From contig JADCGN010000062.1 in assembly GCA_020249005.1 (NCBI GenBank), positions 1 to 9,413 on the forward strand: 9,413 nucleotides of DNA, in the 5' to 3' direction. Positions 1 through 6,433 of this stretch are shown in pieces. Origin of the DNA: Alphaproteobacteria bacterium (GTDB taxonomy: Bacteria > Pseudomonadota > Alphaproteobacteria > UBA2136 > UBA6156). Both the position numbers and the translations under genes were made by a program. The notes beneath the pieces were generated by a model. That model ran no database searches and had not been told where the DNA came from. It saw nothing but the letters and a program-made list of their open reading frames with translations. The stretch's first letter is position 1, and each line of letters begins with the position of its first letter.

Positions 1-184
1 CCAAGGGGTGTTGGCCCCCGATGTAAGCCCGGAACAGGCGGCCGAGCTGTATTTTGGCCTGCTGACCGGGACGGCGGTGAGCTACAGCTTTAACCTGCCG
101 CAGATTTCTGCGGCGCAAAAATGGCAGCTGCTGGCCACAGCCACGCTGCAAGGCGGGATGAACAGCACGGTCGGTGTCACTTAA
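1..184 (+). CDS. C-terminal end of an unidentified protein, possibly TetR-family regulator (partial)
   Basis: Reading from base 2, one frame stays open to a TAA at 182-184 and gives about 60 C-terminal residues; the start lies outside the window. The other forward frame I followed hits a stop near base 94. The visible part reads as alpha-helical: a DVSPEQAAELYFGLLTG stretch, then a hydrophobic patch and a final helix around KWQLLATATLQGG. This resembles the last two helices of TetR-type ligand-binding domains, where a PE-x-AAEL-type helix is followed by a terminal LL-x-x-x-L-x-GG helix, but the match is by eye. No DNA-binding domain is visible because the N-terminus is missing. The gene ends 20 bases before a hairpin terminator and converges on the next gene. 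That it is coding is fairly sure; the family is a guess. Confidence 0.5.
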   Translation, partial: QGVLAPDVSPEQAAELYFGLLTGTAVSYSFNLPQISAAQKWQLLATATLQGGMNSTVGVT

Positions 185-203
185 GCGCACGGGGCAAAAA
201 GAT

Positions 204-238
204 AACCGCCGCACCCCACAACAGGGCGCGGCGGTTTT
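204..238. terminator. Bidirectional intrinsic terminator between convergent genes
   Basis: A perfect 9-bp stem, AACCGCCGC (204-212) against GCGGCGGTT (228-236), encloses a 15-base loop. On the plus strand the descending arm runs into a four-T tract (235-238). On the minus strand the hairpin is followed by AT and then a five-T tract, complementary to the AAAAA at 196-200. It lies 20 bases after the upstream plus-strand stop and just after the minus-strand gene that ends at 243, so it can serve both. The T tracts are short, so efficiency may be moderate. Confidence 0.8.
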
Positions 239-242
239 ACGT

Positions 243-761
243 TCACCACGGGTGTTCCTTCAGGCCCAGGTGGTAGCCGAGCCGGTTGACCAGCGGGTTA
301 GCCAGCAGCACCAGCACAATGGCAAACAGCACGAAGCCAAGGCTCCAGGAGGTGATCAGCGCGGTGACCAGCAGAAAGCCGACGATGTAATCGGCTTCAT
401 CGAGGATGGGCAGGTGCCCGCCGCTGGGGATATCCAACTGCCGTTTGAGCGCGCTGCCGACCATGTCGCCCAGCAACGCCCAAAAACCGGCTAAGACGCC
501 GAACCAAAACCCAGCGGGCTGGGCGGTGGTGGCGAGGCTGATCAGCCAGCTGGCGATGCCGCCCAGCAGCATCCCGGCCAGCAGGCCGCGCCAGGTTTTG
601 TTGGCGCCGAGCAGGGGGCGGTTGCGCAGGCGCAGGCCGCAGTCAATTGGCTGATTGAACTGCGGCCAGAGCGGCTTGACCAGAATCGGCGCCATATTGG
701 CGACCAAGGCCGGCGTGAGCACCAGCAGCCAGTGAAAGACAGTGGATAAAAGTCCGGCCAT
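243..761 (-). CDS. CDP-archaeol synthase-like (CarS/CdsA superfamily) integral membrane protein
   Basis: This 172-residue polytopic membrane protein belongs to the CarS family (formerly DUF46), related to CDP-diacylglycerol synthase. Archaeal members transfer CMP from CTP to unsaturated archaetidic acid; the substrate of bacterial members is unclear. Motifs seen are LGANKTWRG (51-59) and a CdsA-like block at 98-128 beginning GDMVGSALKR, with S103, K106-R107 and aspartates D121 and D124 in DEADYIVG. Hydrophobic segments fall near residues 5-28, 58-78, 82-102 and 126-157. The frame stays open upstream to about 1016, but that would overlap htrA and add an unlikely Pro/Ser-rich leader. The ATG at 761 is preceded by an AGAGGAG ribosome site 7 bases away, so I chose it. 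It is transcribed divergently from htrA. No other archaeal-lipid gene is in the window. The family call is good; the exact reaction is not established. Confidence 0.82.
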   Translation of the reverse strand: MAGLLSTVFHWLLVLTPALVANMAPILVKPLWPQFNQPIDCGLRLRNRPLLGANKTWRGLLAGMLLGGIASWLISLATTAQPAGFWFGVLAGFWALLGDMVGSALKRQLDIPSGGHLPILDEADYIVGFLLVTALITSWSLGFVLFAIVLVLLANPLVNRLGYHLGLKEHPW

Positions 762-798
762 GGCGGACTCCTCTGCAAACGGGGTGAAAAGTGGCGAA

Positions 799-827
799 TG
801 TGTATGCCTTTTGTGGCAGGCTGGCAA
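799..827 (-). promoter_or_regulatory. Weak sigma-70-like promoter candidate for the CarS-like gene
   Basis: On the minus strand TTGCCA (827-822, five of six matches to TTGACA) is followed after 17 bases by TACACA (804-799, three of six matches to TATAAT). It lies about 40 bases upstream of the chosen start, which is the right place. The -10 is poor, so this is only a candidate. Confidence 0.3.
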
Positions 828-874
828 GAGGGGCCCGGCTAACCGAAACCTTACGGCCTTACCGCCCCCTCTTG
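825..874. repeat. 9-bp perfect inverted repeat in the divergent spacer
   Basis: CAAGAGGGG (825-833) is exactly reverse-complemented by CCCCTCTTG (866-874), with 32 bases between the arms. It lies in the 173-bp spacer between the divergent CarS-like gene and htrA. The left arm overlaps the -35 candidate of the minus-strand gene and the right arm overlaps the -35 candidate of htrA. It could be a paired operator for a regulator acting on both genes, or a leader hairpin. The repeat is seen directly; its function is inference. Confidence 0.5.
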
Positions 875-900
875 AGCGGGAAGAGGCTCCTGCCCACTTT
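871..900 (+). promoter_or_regulatory. Candidate RpoH-like (heat-shock) promoter of htrA
   Basis: CTTGAGC (871-877) is followed after 15 bases by CCCACTTT (893-900). This resembles the heat-shock sigma-32 pattern, CTTGAAA then CCCCATNT with a 13-15 base spacer, with mismatches in both boxes. Transcription would start near base 907, leaving a leader of about 28 bases that contains the htrA ribosome site. A stress promoter suits a periplasmic quality-control protease, but the match is imperfect. Confidence 0.28.
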
Positions 901-934
901 AGCAAGGACACACGAAGGGTAAGGGAGCAGAACG

Positions 935-2410
935 ATGCGCATGATACGGTGGGGGCTGGTGCTGATGGTGACGGTGGTGGCGGGCATGGCCACCCCCAGT
1001 TGGGCGGCCAACCCAAGCCTGACTAGCTATGCCGATTTGGTGGAGCGGCTTTCCCCCGCGGTGGTGAACGTGGCCACCCAGAGCGAGGCCAAGGTGGTGC
1101 GGCGCCCGCTGGGGAACCCCTTTGGCGGACAAAACCCGTTTATGGGTACGCCATTCGAACAGTTCTTCGAGCAGTTTGAGCAAGGTTTCGGCGAGCGTTT
1201 TGGTGACTTCCAAACCCCGCCCAGCCAGAGCCTGGGCACGGGTGTACTGATTTCCGCGGATGGATTTCTTGTCACCAACAACCACGTGATTGCCCCCGAT
1301 GGCGATGTGGCCGACAGGATTATCGTGAAGCTTTCCAACAGCCGCCATGAATTCCCGGCCCGCGTGATCGGCCGCGATGAAAAGACCGACTTGGCCCTGC
1401 TGAAAATCAACGCGACAACCGCCCTACCAGCCGCCACCTTGGGCCGCAGCAGCGGGGTGCGGGTGGGCGAGCCCGTGCTCGCAATCGGCAACCCGTTTGG
1501 CCTGGGTGGCACGGTAACCAGCGGGATTGTCTCGGCCCTGGCGCGCAACATTGGCCAGGGGCCGTATGATGATTTCATCCAGACCGATGCGGCGATTAAC
1601 CCCGGCAACAGCGGCGGGCCCCTGTTTAACGTGCAGGGCGAGGTGATTGGCATCAACACCGCGATTTTTTCCCGTACGGGGGGCAGCAACGGGATTGGCT
1701 TTGCCATTCCCGCCGACACCGTGCGGCAGGTGGTGGCGCAATTGCAAAAGAATGGCCGGGTGGAACGCGGGTGGCTGGGCGTGAAGGTGCAAACCCTCAC
1801 CGCCGACCTCGCCAAAGGGTTGGGCTTGAAAGATGACAACGGCGCCTTGGTGGCGGAGGTGACCCCCGCCAGCCCCGCGGCGGCGGCAGGCGTACGGGAA
1901 GGGGACGTGATCATTCGCTTCAACAACCGTGCAATTGATGAAATGAATGACCTGCCCAAACTGGTCGCCCAAGTGCCGTTGGGTACCCGCGTGCCGTTAG
2001 AATTGCTGCGCAACGGCAAGCCGTTGGCGCTGCACGCCACCATTCAAAGGACGCCGCAGGAAAACGCTTCGGCCGCTGAAAGCGCCCCACGTAGCCCCGC
2101 CACCGCCGACGATGACGCGAACTTACAACGCACGCTGGGGATTGTGGTGACGCCGCTGACCCCGGCGCTGCGCACGCAGCAGCAAATCTCGGCCGCCGTG
2201 CAGGGGATGGTGGTGGTGCAGGCACGGGGGGCCGCCGCCGAAGCCGGCCTGCAACGCGGCGATGTGGTGAGCGAAGCCGACTTCCGCCCGGTGCGCAGCG
2301 CGGCCGATTTGCGTACAGCCTTGGCGCGCAAGCCCGGTGGCAGCGTGGTGCTGCGGGTGTGGCGCGAGGACGGGTATTTGTTTGTGTCGCTGCCGGTGCC
2401 TCAGCCTTAA
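935..2410 (+). CDS. degQ: DegQ/HtrA-family periplasmic serine endoprotease with two PDZ domains
   Basis: This 491-residue protein has standard HtrA layout: an export signal (1-25, ending SWA-A), a trypsin-like protease domain (about 35-270), PDZ1 (about 275-370), a Ser/Ala-rich linker (375-395) and PDZ2 (about 398-488). The catalytic triad is complete: H117 in TNNHVI, D152 in TDLALLKI and S226 in GNSGGP. The Phe/Gly-rich stretch at 60-92 fits the flexible LA loop of the DegP/DegQ group. It should degrade, and perhaps chaperone, misfolded exported proteins in the periplasm. The start at 935 has AAGGGAG 7 bases upstream; an in-frame ATG at 941 is a minor alternative. It is divergent from the CarS-like gene and is followed by a 119-bp spacer, so it may be transcribed alone. 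The family is certain; choosing DegQ over DegP is not possible by eye. Confidence 0.95.
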   Translation: MRMIRWGLVLMVTVVAGMATPSWAANPSLTSYADLVERLSPAVVNVATQSEAKVVRRPLGNPFGGQNPFMGTPFEQFFEQFEQGFGERFGDFQTPPSQSLGTGVLISADGFLVTNNHVIAPDGDVADRIIVKLSNSRHEFPARVIGRDEKTDLALLKINATTALPAATLGRSSGVRVGEPVLAIGNPFGLGGTVTSGIVSALARNIGQGPYDDFIQTDAAINPGNSGGPLFNVQGEVIGINTAIFSRTGGSNGIGFAIPADTVRQVVAQLQKNGRVERGWLGVKVQTLTADLAKGLGLKDDNGALVAEVTPASPAAAAGVREGDVIIRFNNRAIDEMNDLPKLVAQVPLGTRVPLELLRNGKPLALHATIQRTPQENASAAESAPRSPATADDDANLQRTLGIVVTPLTPALRTQQQISAAVQGMVVVQARGAAAEAGLQRGDVVSEADFRPVRSAADLRTALARKPGGSVVLRVWREDGYLFVSLPVPQP

Positions 2411-2490
2411 TTTTGGCACCCAAAAGGGGTAGGAGGGGGTGTGGTAACTTTGCCAGGGGGTGGGGAAGAAATCCTGGTTTTGGGCCAAAA
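2411..2490. repeat. Two copies of a TTTTGG/CCAAAA dyad flanking a G-rich tract
   Basis: Directly after the htrA stop codon, TTTTGG-CAC-CCAAAA (2411-2425) forms a 6-bp dyad with a 3-base loop. The same arms recur as TTTTGG-G-CCAAAA (2478-2490). Between them lies a strand-biased G-rich stretch with runs of four or five G at 2426-2429, 2435-2439, 2456-2460 and 2462-2465. Each arm could also pair with its partner in the other copy, giving alternative folds. Neither dyad is followed by a T tract, so they are not classical terminators. No clear promoter for the next gene could be picked out of this 119-bp spacer. Confidence 0.5.
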
Positions 2491-2529
2491 TAAGCTGCTT
2501 GTTCCGCCGAAATTTTTTAGGATGTATGC

Positions 2530-3114
2530 ATGCAAAACCTTCATGATGGCCTGGTGAGCCGCCTCAACAGCCCCCAAGCGGGGCGGTGGCTGATGTACGC
2601 CGCTGCGGTGGAAACGGTGGGGGCTCCGGTGCGGGCCGATTTACTGCTGGCCGACAAAGTATTGTTAAGCCCCACCGAGGTGTGGCGGCATACCGCGGCG
2701 GCGGTGCTGGGGAGCGTGGTGGCTGGCGGGGTGCTTTATACCGTGGGGGCCGTGTTGGGGCTGCTGGGCGGCCTGACGCTGCTCCAGCAGTTTTTGGGCG
2801 GTGCCTGGTTGCTGGATTTACAGGTGGGGATGCAAGGCTACGCGCCATTGTTGGTGGTGGCGGCCGGAATGGCGACGATTCCATTTGGTGTGCTGCTGCT
2901 GCTGGCAGGTTTGCTGGGAGCGGCTCCGTTGTGGCTGCTGCCGGCGGCTTTAGCGGCCCGCGGGGTGCGTTATGGCCTGATGGCCTGGTTGCTCTGGCGT
3001 GGGGGAACTCGTTACCGCGATTGGTTGGCCCGTTACTATCATGGCCTAACCATGGTGGTAGCGCTGGGCTTGTTGCTGCTGGCGGTGTTTGGCCTGTTGC
3101 TGAAGTATTTATAA
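2530..3114 (+). CDS. YqaA-family (DedA-like, VTT-type) inner-membrane protein
   Basis: This 194-residue membrane protein matches the YqaA group (COG1238), distant relatives of DedA/VTT proteins for which lipid-scramblase roles have been proposed; no reaction is established for YqaA. Visible family features are an early acidic residue in AVETVGAPVRADLLL (E28, P33), where relatives have an AES-x-x-PIPPD-type segment; a Pro-containing re-entrant-like ATIPFGVLLLLAG (115-127) where relatives have TPIPYKV; ARGVRYGL (143-150) where relatives have SRGARF; and the terminal LKYL. Membrane segments lie near 57-80, 105-130, 131-156 and 172-192. Several usually conserved Pro and Asp positions are altered, so it is a divergent member. 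The ribosome site is weak (AGGA at 2519-2522). The next gene starts 15 bases downstream, consistent with one operon. Confidence 0.72.
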   Translation: MQNLHDGLVSRLNSPQAGRWLMYAAAVETVGAPVRADLLLADKVLLSPTEVWRHTAAAVLGSVVAGGVLYTVGAVLGLLGGLTLLQQFLGGAWLLDLQVGMQGYAPLLVVAAGMATIPFGVLLLLAGLLGAAPLWLLPAALAARGVRYGLMAWLLWRGGTRYRDWLARYYHGLTMVVALGLLLLAVFGLLLKYL

Positions 3115-3129
3115 CGGGAGTGTTGGCGG

Positions 3130-4698
3130 ATGCGGGGATTGACGCGGGGATGTTGGGTGGCAACGGCGTGCCTGCTGGCGGCCTGCGCCACCACGCCACC
3201 GGCGCCGGTGGTGACGGGGAAAATTCAGCAGAACTGGCAGACGCGTGCACCGCGGCAAACGGCTGCGTTTCCAACTCCGCCCGCCTCGGCCACGGCCGTG
3301 CCATTGGCCGATGGGGCCACTTCCCCTGCCGCCATCACCGGGCTTACCACGGTGCAGCCGGTGGTGCCGGTGATTAACGAAGAAACCTTGCAACAGGTGC
3401 AACCTGCTGCTGGGCCCACCCAGCCGGTGGCACCGCGCCTTAATACCGTACCCGCCAGTGGCTTTCAAACCATTCAGGTGGATGCCGCCAAGCCCGCCGC
3501 CCCGCAGGTAACGACCTATACTGTGCAACCCACCGACACCTTGTTTAAGATTGCGCGCGCGCACCAAACCACGCCCGAGGCGATTGTGCGGGCGAATGGG
3601 CTGCGTAATGTGGCCGATGTTGAGCCTGGGCGCACCTTAACAATTCCGGCCAATACCAAGCCCAATCCGCCAAGCTTGGCCGATAGTATCACCAATTATC
3701 TGCGTACCGCGCCAACCCCTGCAGCTCCGGCGGCACCGGTGGCCACCACGGCGGAACCCGCTGTAGAACCCGCCACCCCAGGACAGCAAAACACCGCTGA
3801 GACTACGCCAACTAGCTTTGATGTGGCGAGAATTGAACCGGCGGCCGGGCGCGAACTGCCCGCGGCCAAACCGGTGGTGCCCGCCAAGCAGCTGCAGCAC
3901 CAGGTGAAGAGCGGTGAGACGATTTTCCGCATTTCCAAGCATTATAAGGTTTCCGTGTTGGATATCATGGCCGCCAACGATTTGGAGCGCCCCGAAGCGC
4001 TGCAAGCGGGGATGGTGTTGAATATTCCAACCTCGCCCACTGTGGCACAGGCGAAACAGGAAGCCAGAGCGGCGGTGCGCGAAGCCAAGGCCGTTACACC
4101 AGGGCTGCGTCCGGCAGCCGATTTGGGCGTTACCGAAGCGACCCGCGCGACCATTCTGGCCAGCCAAACCGCGGCGCTGGAACGCCCGCTGAATGATCCG
4201 GACAAGGGCACCGATACCGCCGATACGGTGCGGCCGTTGCGTCCGGTTGGCCCGATTACCGAAAAGGATAAGTTGCGTGCCGAGCTGAAGCGCGGGCAGA
4301 TTGACCGCGAAGCCGCCAAGCAACGCGGCTTGATTTGGCCTGCCCGCGGCGAGTTGCTGAAGAAATTCGGCGAAAAGGGCAATGGCGTGGCGCACACGGG
4401 CATCAACATTGCCGTGCCCGCCAACACCCCGGTGCTGGCCACTGAAGATGGAACGGTTCTCTACGCCGACAATGGCCTGCGCGCCTACGGCAACATGGTG
4501 CTGATTCGCCACCCTGGCGGGATGGTGAGCGCCTACGCGCATACCAACCATTTGCTGGTGCGCAAGGGCGAGCGGGTGCAGAAGGGCCAAGTGATTGCGG
4601 TAAGCGGGCAAACCGGCAATGTGGAAAGCCCGCAACTGCACTTTGAACTGCGCCGCAACGCCACCGCGATTGACCCCTTAACGGTGCTGCCGAAGTAG
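3130..4698 (+). CDS. nlpD: NlpD-like lipoprotein with two LysM domains and a degenerate LytM (M23) domain
   Basis: This 522-residue envelope protein begins with a lipoprotein signal whose lipobox LAAC places the acylated cysteine at residue 19. Long Pro/Ala/Thr-rich linkers separate two peptidoglycan-binding LysM domains (129-173 and 257-300) from a C-terminal M23/LytM domain (about 419-517). The metal site looks incomplete. The usual H-x-x-x-D is H422-TGI-N426 and the usual H-x-H is Q502-L-H504, although H471 in SAYAH is kept. This fits NlpD/EnvC-type LytM factors that activate cell-wall amidases during division rather than cutting peptidoglycan themselves. The start has GGGAG 9 bases upstream and lies 15 bases after the YqaA gene. 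The block from AYGNMVLIRH to the LHFELR segment is very like NlpD. Domain calls are firm; the activator role is inferred from family knowledge and the missing ligands. Confidence 0.9.
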   Translation: MRGLTRGCWVATACLLAACATTPPAPVVTGKIQQNWQTRAPRQTAAFPTPPASATAVPLADGATSPAAITGLTTVQPVVPVINEETLQQVQPAAGPTQPVAPRLNTVPASGFQTIQVDAAKPAAPQVTTYTVQPTDTLFKIARAHQTTPEAIVRANGLRNVADVEPGRTLTIPANTKPNPPSLADSITNYLRTAPTPAAPAAPVATTAEPAVEPATPGQQNTAETTPTSFDVARIEPAAGRELPAAKPVVPAKQLQHQVKSGETIFRISKHYKVSVLDIMAANDLERPEALQAGMVLNIPTSPTVAQAKQEARAAVREAKAVTPGLRPAADLGVTEATRATILASQTAALERPLNDPDKGTDTADTVRPLRPVGPITEKDKLRAELKRGQIDREAAKQRGLIWPARGELLKKFGEKGNGVAHTGINIAVPANTPVLATEDGTVLYADNGLRAYGNMVLIRHPGGMVSAYAHTNHLLVRKGERVQKGQVIAVSGQTGNVESPQLHFELRRNATAIDPLTVLPK

Positions 4699-4750
4699 GT
4701 CACTCCTCGCCTTCAGAAACGGGGGGCTTGACAGCTTTGCTATACCGAAA

Positions 4751-4770
4751 GGGAAACAAGGAGTTTTCCC
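4751..4770 (+). promoter_or_regulatory. Inverted repeat holding the ribosome site of the COG0523 gene
   Basis: GGGAAA (4751-4756) is reverse-complemented by TTTCCC (4765-4770), which directly abuts the ATG at 4771. The 8-base loop holds the Shine-Dalgarno AAGGAG (4758-4763). It may be an RNA hairpin that presents or hides the ribosome site, or a DNA operator dyad. I see no recognisable Zur-box sequence here. Function is inference. Confidence 0.35.
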
Positions 4771-5988
4771 ATGGGGGTTCGAGTTTTTCCTGACCGACGC
4801 TTAAGTGTGACGGTCCTTTCTGGTTTTCTAGGTGCTGGAAAAACAACATTGTTAAACCATTTGCTGAATGCCGAACATGGCCTGAAGGTGGCGACGATTG
4901 TGAACGATATGGCCACGGTGAACATCGATGCGCAGCTGGTGGCCAGCGGGCAGGGTGCGAACACACTGCGCACGGCGGAAAAGATGGTCACGCTCAGTAA
5001 CGGTTGTATTTGCTGCACGCTGCGCGGCGACTTGCTGGAAGCAGTGCGCGAAATTGCCGCCACCGGACAATACAATACCCTGATTATTGAAGGTACTGGC
5101 GTGGCCGAGCCCTTGCCGATTGCCACAACCTTTGCCTTCCGCGATGAGCAGGGCGAGAGTTTGGAAGACATTGCCCGTCTTGATTGCATGGTGACGGTGG
5201 TGGATGCTGCGAATCTGCTGCGTGATTATGGCAGCCATGATTTTCTACGCGATCGGGGGCAGGAGACAGGCGAGGAAGATACCAGGTCTTTGGTAGACCT
5301 ACTTACCGATCAACTGGAATTTGCCGATGTGGTGGTGGTGAATAAGGTCGACGCAGTAAACGCTGAACAATTATCGGCAGTTCGGGGGGTTATCAGCGCG
5401 CTTAACCCACGCGCTAAGGTGTATGAAACGATACAAGCCCGGCTTGACCCAGCTGCCGTACTGCATACCGGATTGTTTGATCAGGAGCAGGCTGAAACCG
5501 CGCCGCGTTGGCATCAGGAATTATTTGAGCCGCATCACCATCACCCAGAAACCGAGGAATATGGCGTCAGTAGCCTGGTGTTTCAGGCTCGGCAACCATT
5601 CGACCCGATGAAACTGGCGCAAATTCTGAAGCAGGATTGGCCCGGCTTGGTGCGTGCCAAAGGATTCTTCTGGTTGGCGACACGCCCGAATTGGGTGGGT
5701 GAACTAAGCCTGGCAGGCGCCATGTGTAGTACCAAGGGGGCGGGGAAATGGTGGGCGGTAATTCCGCAGGATCGCTGGCCGCAAAACCGCGAATGGCGCG
5801 AGATGATGTTGGAATATCTGCGCCCGGTGGTGGGCGACCGTCGCCAAGAGTTGGTGTTTATAGGCGTAAACTGGCAAATGGCACCGTTGCGTGTAGCGCT
5901 GGAAGCCGCTCTGGTACCGGAAACCGACCCGGCTGCCTACCTAACGCCCAGCAACCTGCCCGATCCATTCCCCACCTGGGAGGCATAG
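4771..5988 (+). CDS. COG0523 (CobW/ZigA/YciC-type) GTP-dependent metal chaperone
   Basis: This 405-residue G3E GTPase of the CobW family has a P-loop GFLGAGKTT (18-26), the metal-binding NGCICC motif (77-82; C79, C81, C82), a switch-like IIEGTGVAEP (105-114), the guanine-specificity motif NKVD (191-194) and a CobW C-terminal domain (about 265-384). A HHHH cluster (255-258) in the interdomain linker is a further possible metal site. The C-terminal GFFWLATRPNWVGELS and DRRQELVFIG segments fit the ZigA/YciC-like branch, cytosolic chaperones thought to deliver zinc under limitation; cobalt or another metal is possible. It separates the LytM gene from yajC. Codons such as CTA, TTA, AGG and ATA look commoner than in its neighbours, especially near the start, hinting at separate acquisition. 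The ribosome site AAGGAG lies 7 bases upstream. The family is firm; the metal is not. Confidence 0.9.
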   Translation: MGVRVFPDRRLSVTVLSGFLGAGKTTLLNHLLNAEHGLKVATIVNDMATVNIDAQLVASGQGANTLRTAEKMVTLSNGCICCTLRGDLLEAVREIAATGQYNTLIIEGTGVAEPLPIATTFAFRDEQGESLEDIARLDCMVTVVDAANLLRDYGSHDFLRDRGQETGEEDTRSLVDLLTDQLEFADVVVVNKVDAVNAEQLSAVRGVISALNPRAKVYETIQARLDPAAVLHTGLFDQEQAETAPRWHQELFEPHHHHPETEEYGVSSLVFQARQPFDPMKLAQILKQDWPGLVRAKGFFWLATRPNWVGELSLAGAMCSTKGAGKWWAVIPQDRWPQNREWREMMLEYLRPVVGDRRQELVFIGVNWQMAPLRVALEAALVPETDPAAYLTPSNLPDPFPTWEA

Positions 5989-6049
5989 CCCTTTACGCCG
6001 TGCCTAATTTTGCATAGGGTGCGGCACCAAGAGCACAGGAGAGAAGACC

Positions 6050-6427
6050 ATGTTGGATTTGTTTGTAAGCACTGGTTGGGCGCAAACGGCAACCGCGTCT
6101 GGCGTAACCACCGATTGGAGCGTGATGCTGGTAAGCTACCTGCCGATTGTCTTTATTTTTGCGATTTTTTACCTGTTGATCATTCGCCCGCAGAACCAAG
6201 CGGCCAAGGCCCATGCCGACTTGGTAAAGAACCTGAAAAAAGGTGATGTGGTGTTGATTGACGGCGGTCTGGTGGGGGAAGTCACCAAATTGATGGACCA
6301 GCTGGCACACTTGAAGGTGAACGCCGAGGATGAGGTGTGTGTGGCCCGGGCGAGCGTGAAGAAGGTGCTCGGCGCCGAAGAAAGCAAGGGATGGGAACCC
6401 ATGGTCCACGGCAAAAGCAAGAAGTAA
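6050..6427 (+). CDS. yajC: Sec translocon accessory protein YajC
   Basis: This 125-residue protein has one N-terminal membrane segment (about 26-46), the family hallmark FYLLIIRPQNQAAKAH directly after it, and a small cytosolic domain with LKKGDVVLIDGGLVGEVTKL followed by a beta-rich tail. YajC associates with SecD and SecF, which help the SecYEG channel export proteins using the proton motive force. The order yajC-secD is the classical one and supports the call. The start at 6050 has AGGAGA 8 bases upstream. The stop is only 6 bases from the secD start, so they are surely cotranscribed and probably translationally coupled. A 61-base spacer separates it from the COG0523 gene; it contains an imperfect hairpin (5997-6025) without a T tract and no clear promoter. 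Confidence 0.95.
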   Translation: MLDLFVSTGWAQTATASGVTTDWSVMLVSYLPIVFIFAIFYLLIIRPQNQAAKAHADLVKNLKKGDVVLIDGGLVGEVTKLMDQLAHLKVNAEDEVCVARASVKKVLGAEESKGWEPMVHGKSKK

Positions 6428-6433
6428 CCGACG

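Noticed and set aside
761..1016. N-terminal extension of the minus-strand CarS-like frame up to 1016
   Set aside because: It would overlap htrA and its signal peptide on the other strand, is Pro/Ser-rich and low-complexity, and the ATG at 761 has a good ribosome site and begins a normal CarS N-terminus.
2453..2481. CCAGG...CCTGG hairpin followed by TTTT as an htrA terminator
   Set aside because: The stem is only 5 bp with a 15-base loop and a short T tract, so it is not convincing.
2586..3377. 263-residue plus-strand frame overlapping the YqaA and LytM genes
   Set aside because: It is Gly/Ala/Arg-rich and out of frame, while both overlapped genes show clear family signatures.
3637..4641. 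334-residue minus-strand open frame opposite the LytM gene
   Set aside because: It is an antisense shadow of a well-supported gene, with a His/Gly/Arg-rich composition and no domain.
4728..4746. TTGACA followed by TATACC upstream of the COG0523 gene
   Set aside because: The boxes are only 7 bases apart, too close for a sigma-70 promoter. TGC-TATACC alone might be an extended -10, but that is too weak to annotate.
5997..6025. Hairpin GCCGTGCC / GGTGCGGC before yajC as a terminator
   Set aside because: It needs two G-U wobbles and has no T tract after it, so it is not a terminator; it is noted only as possible leader structure.
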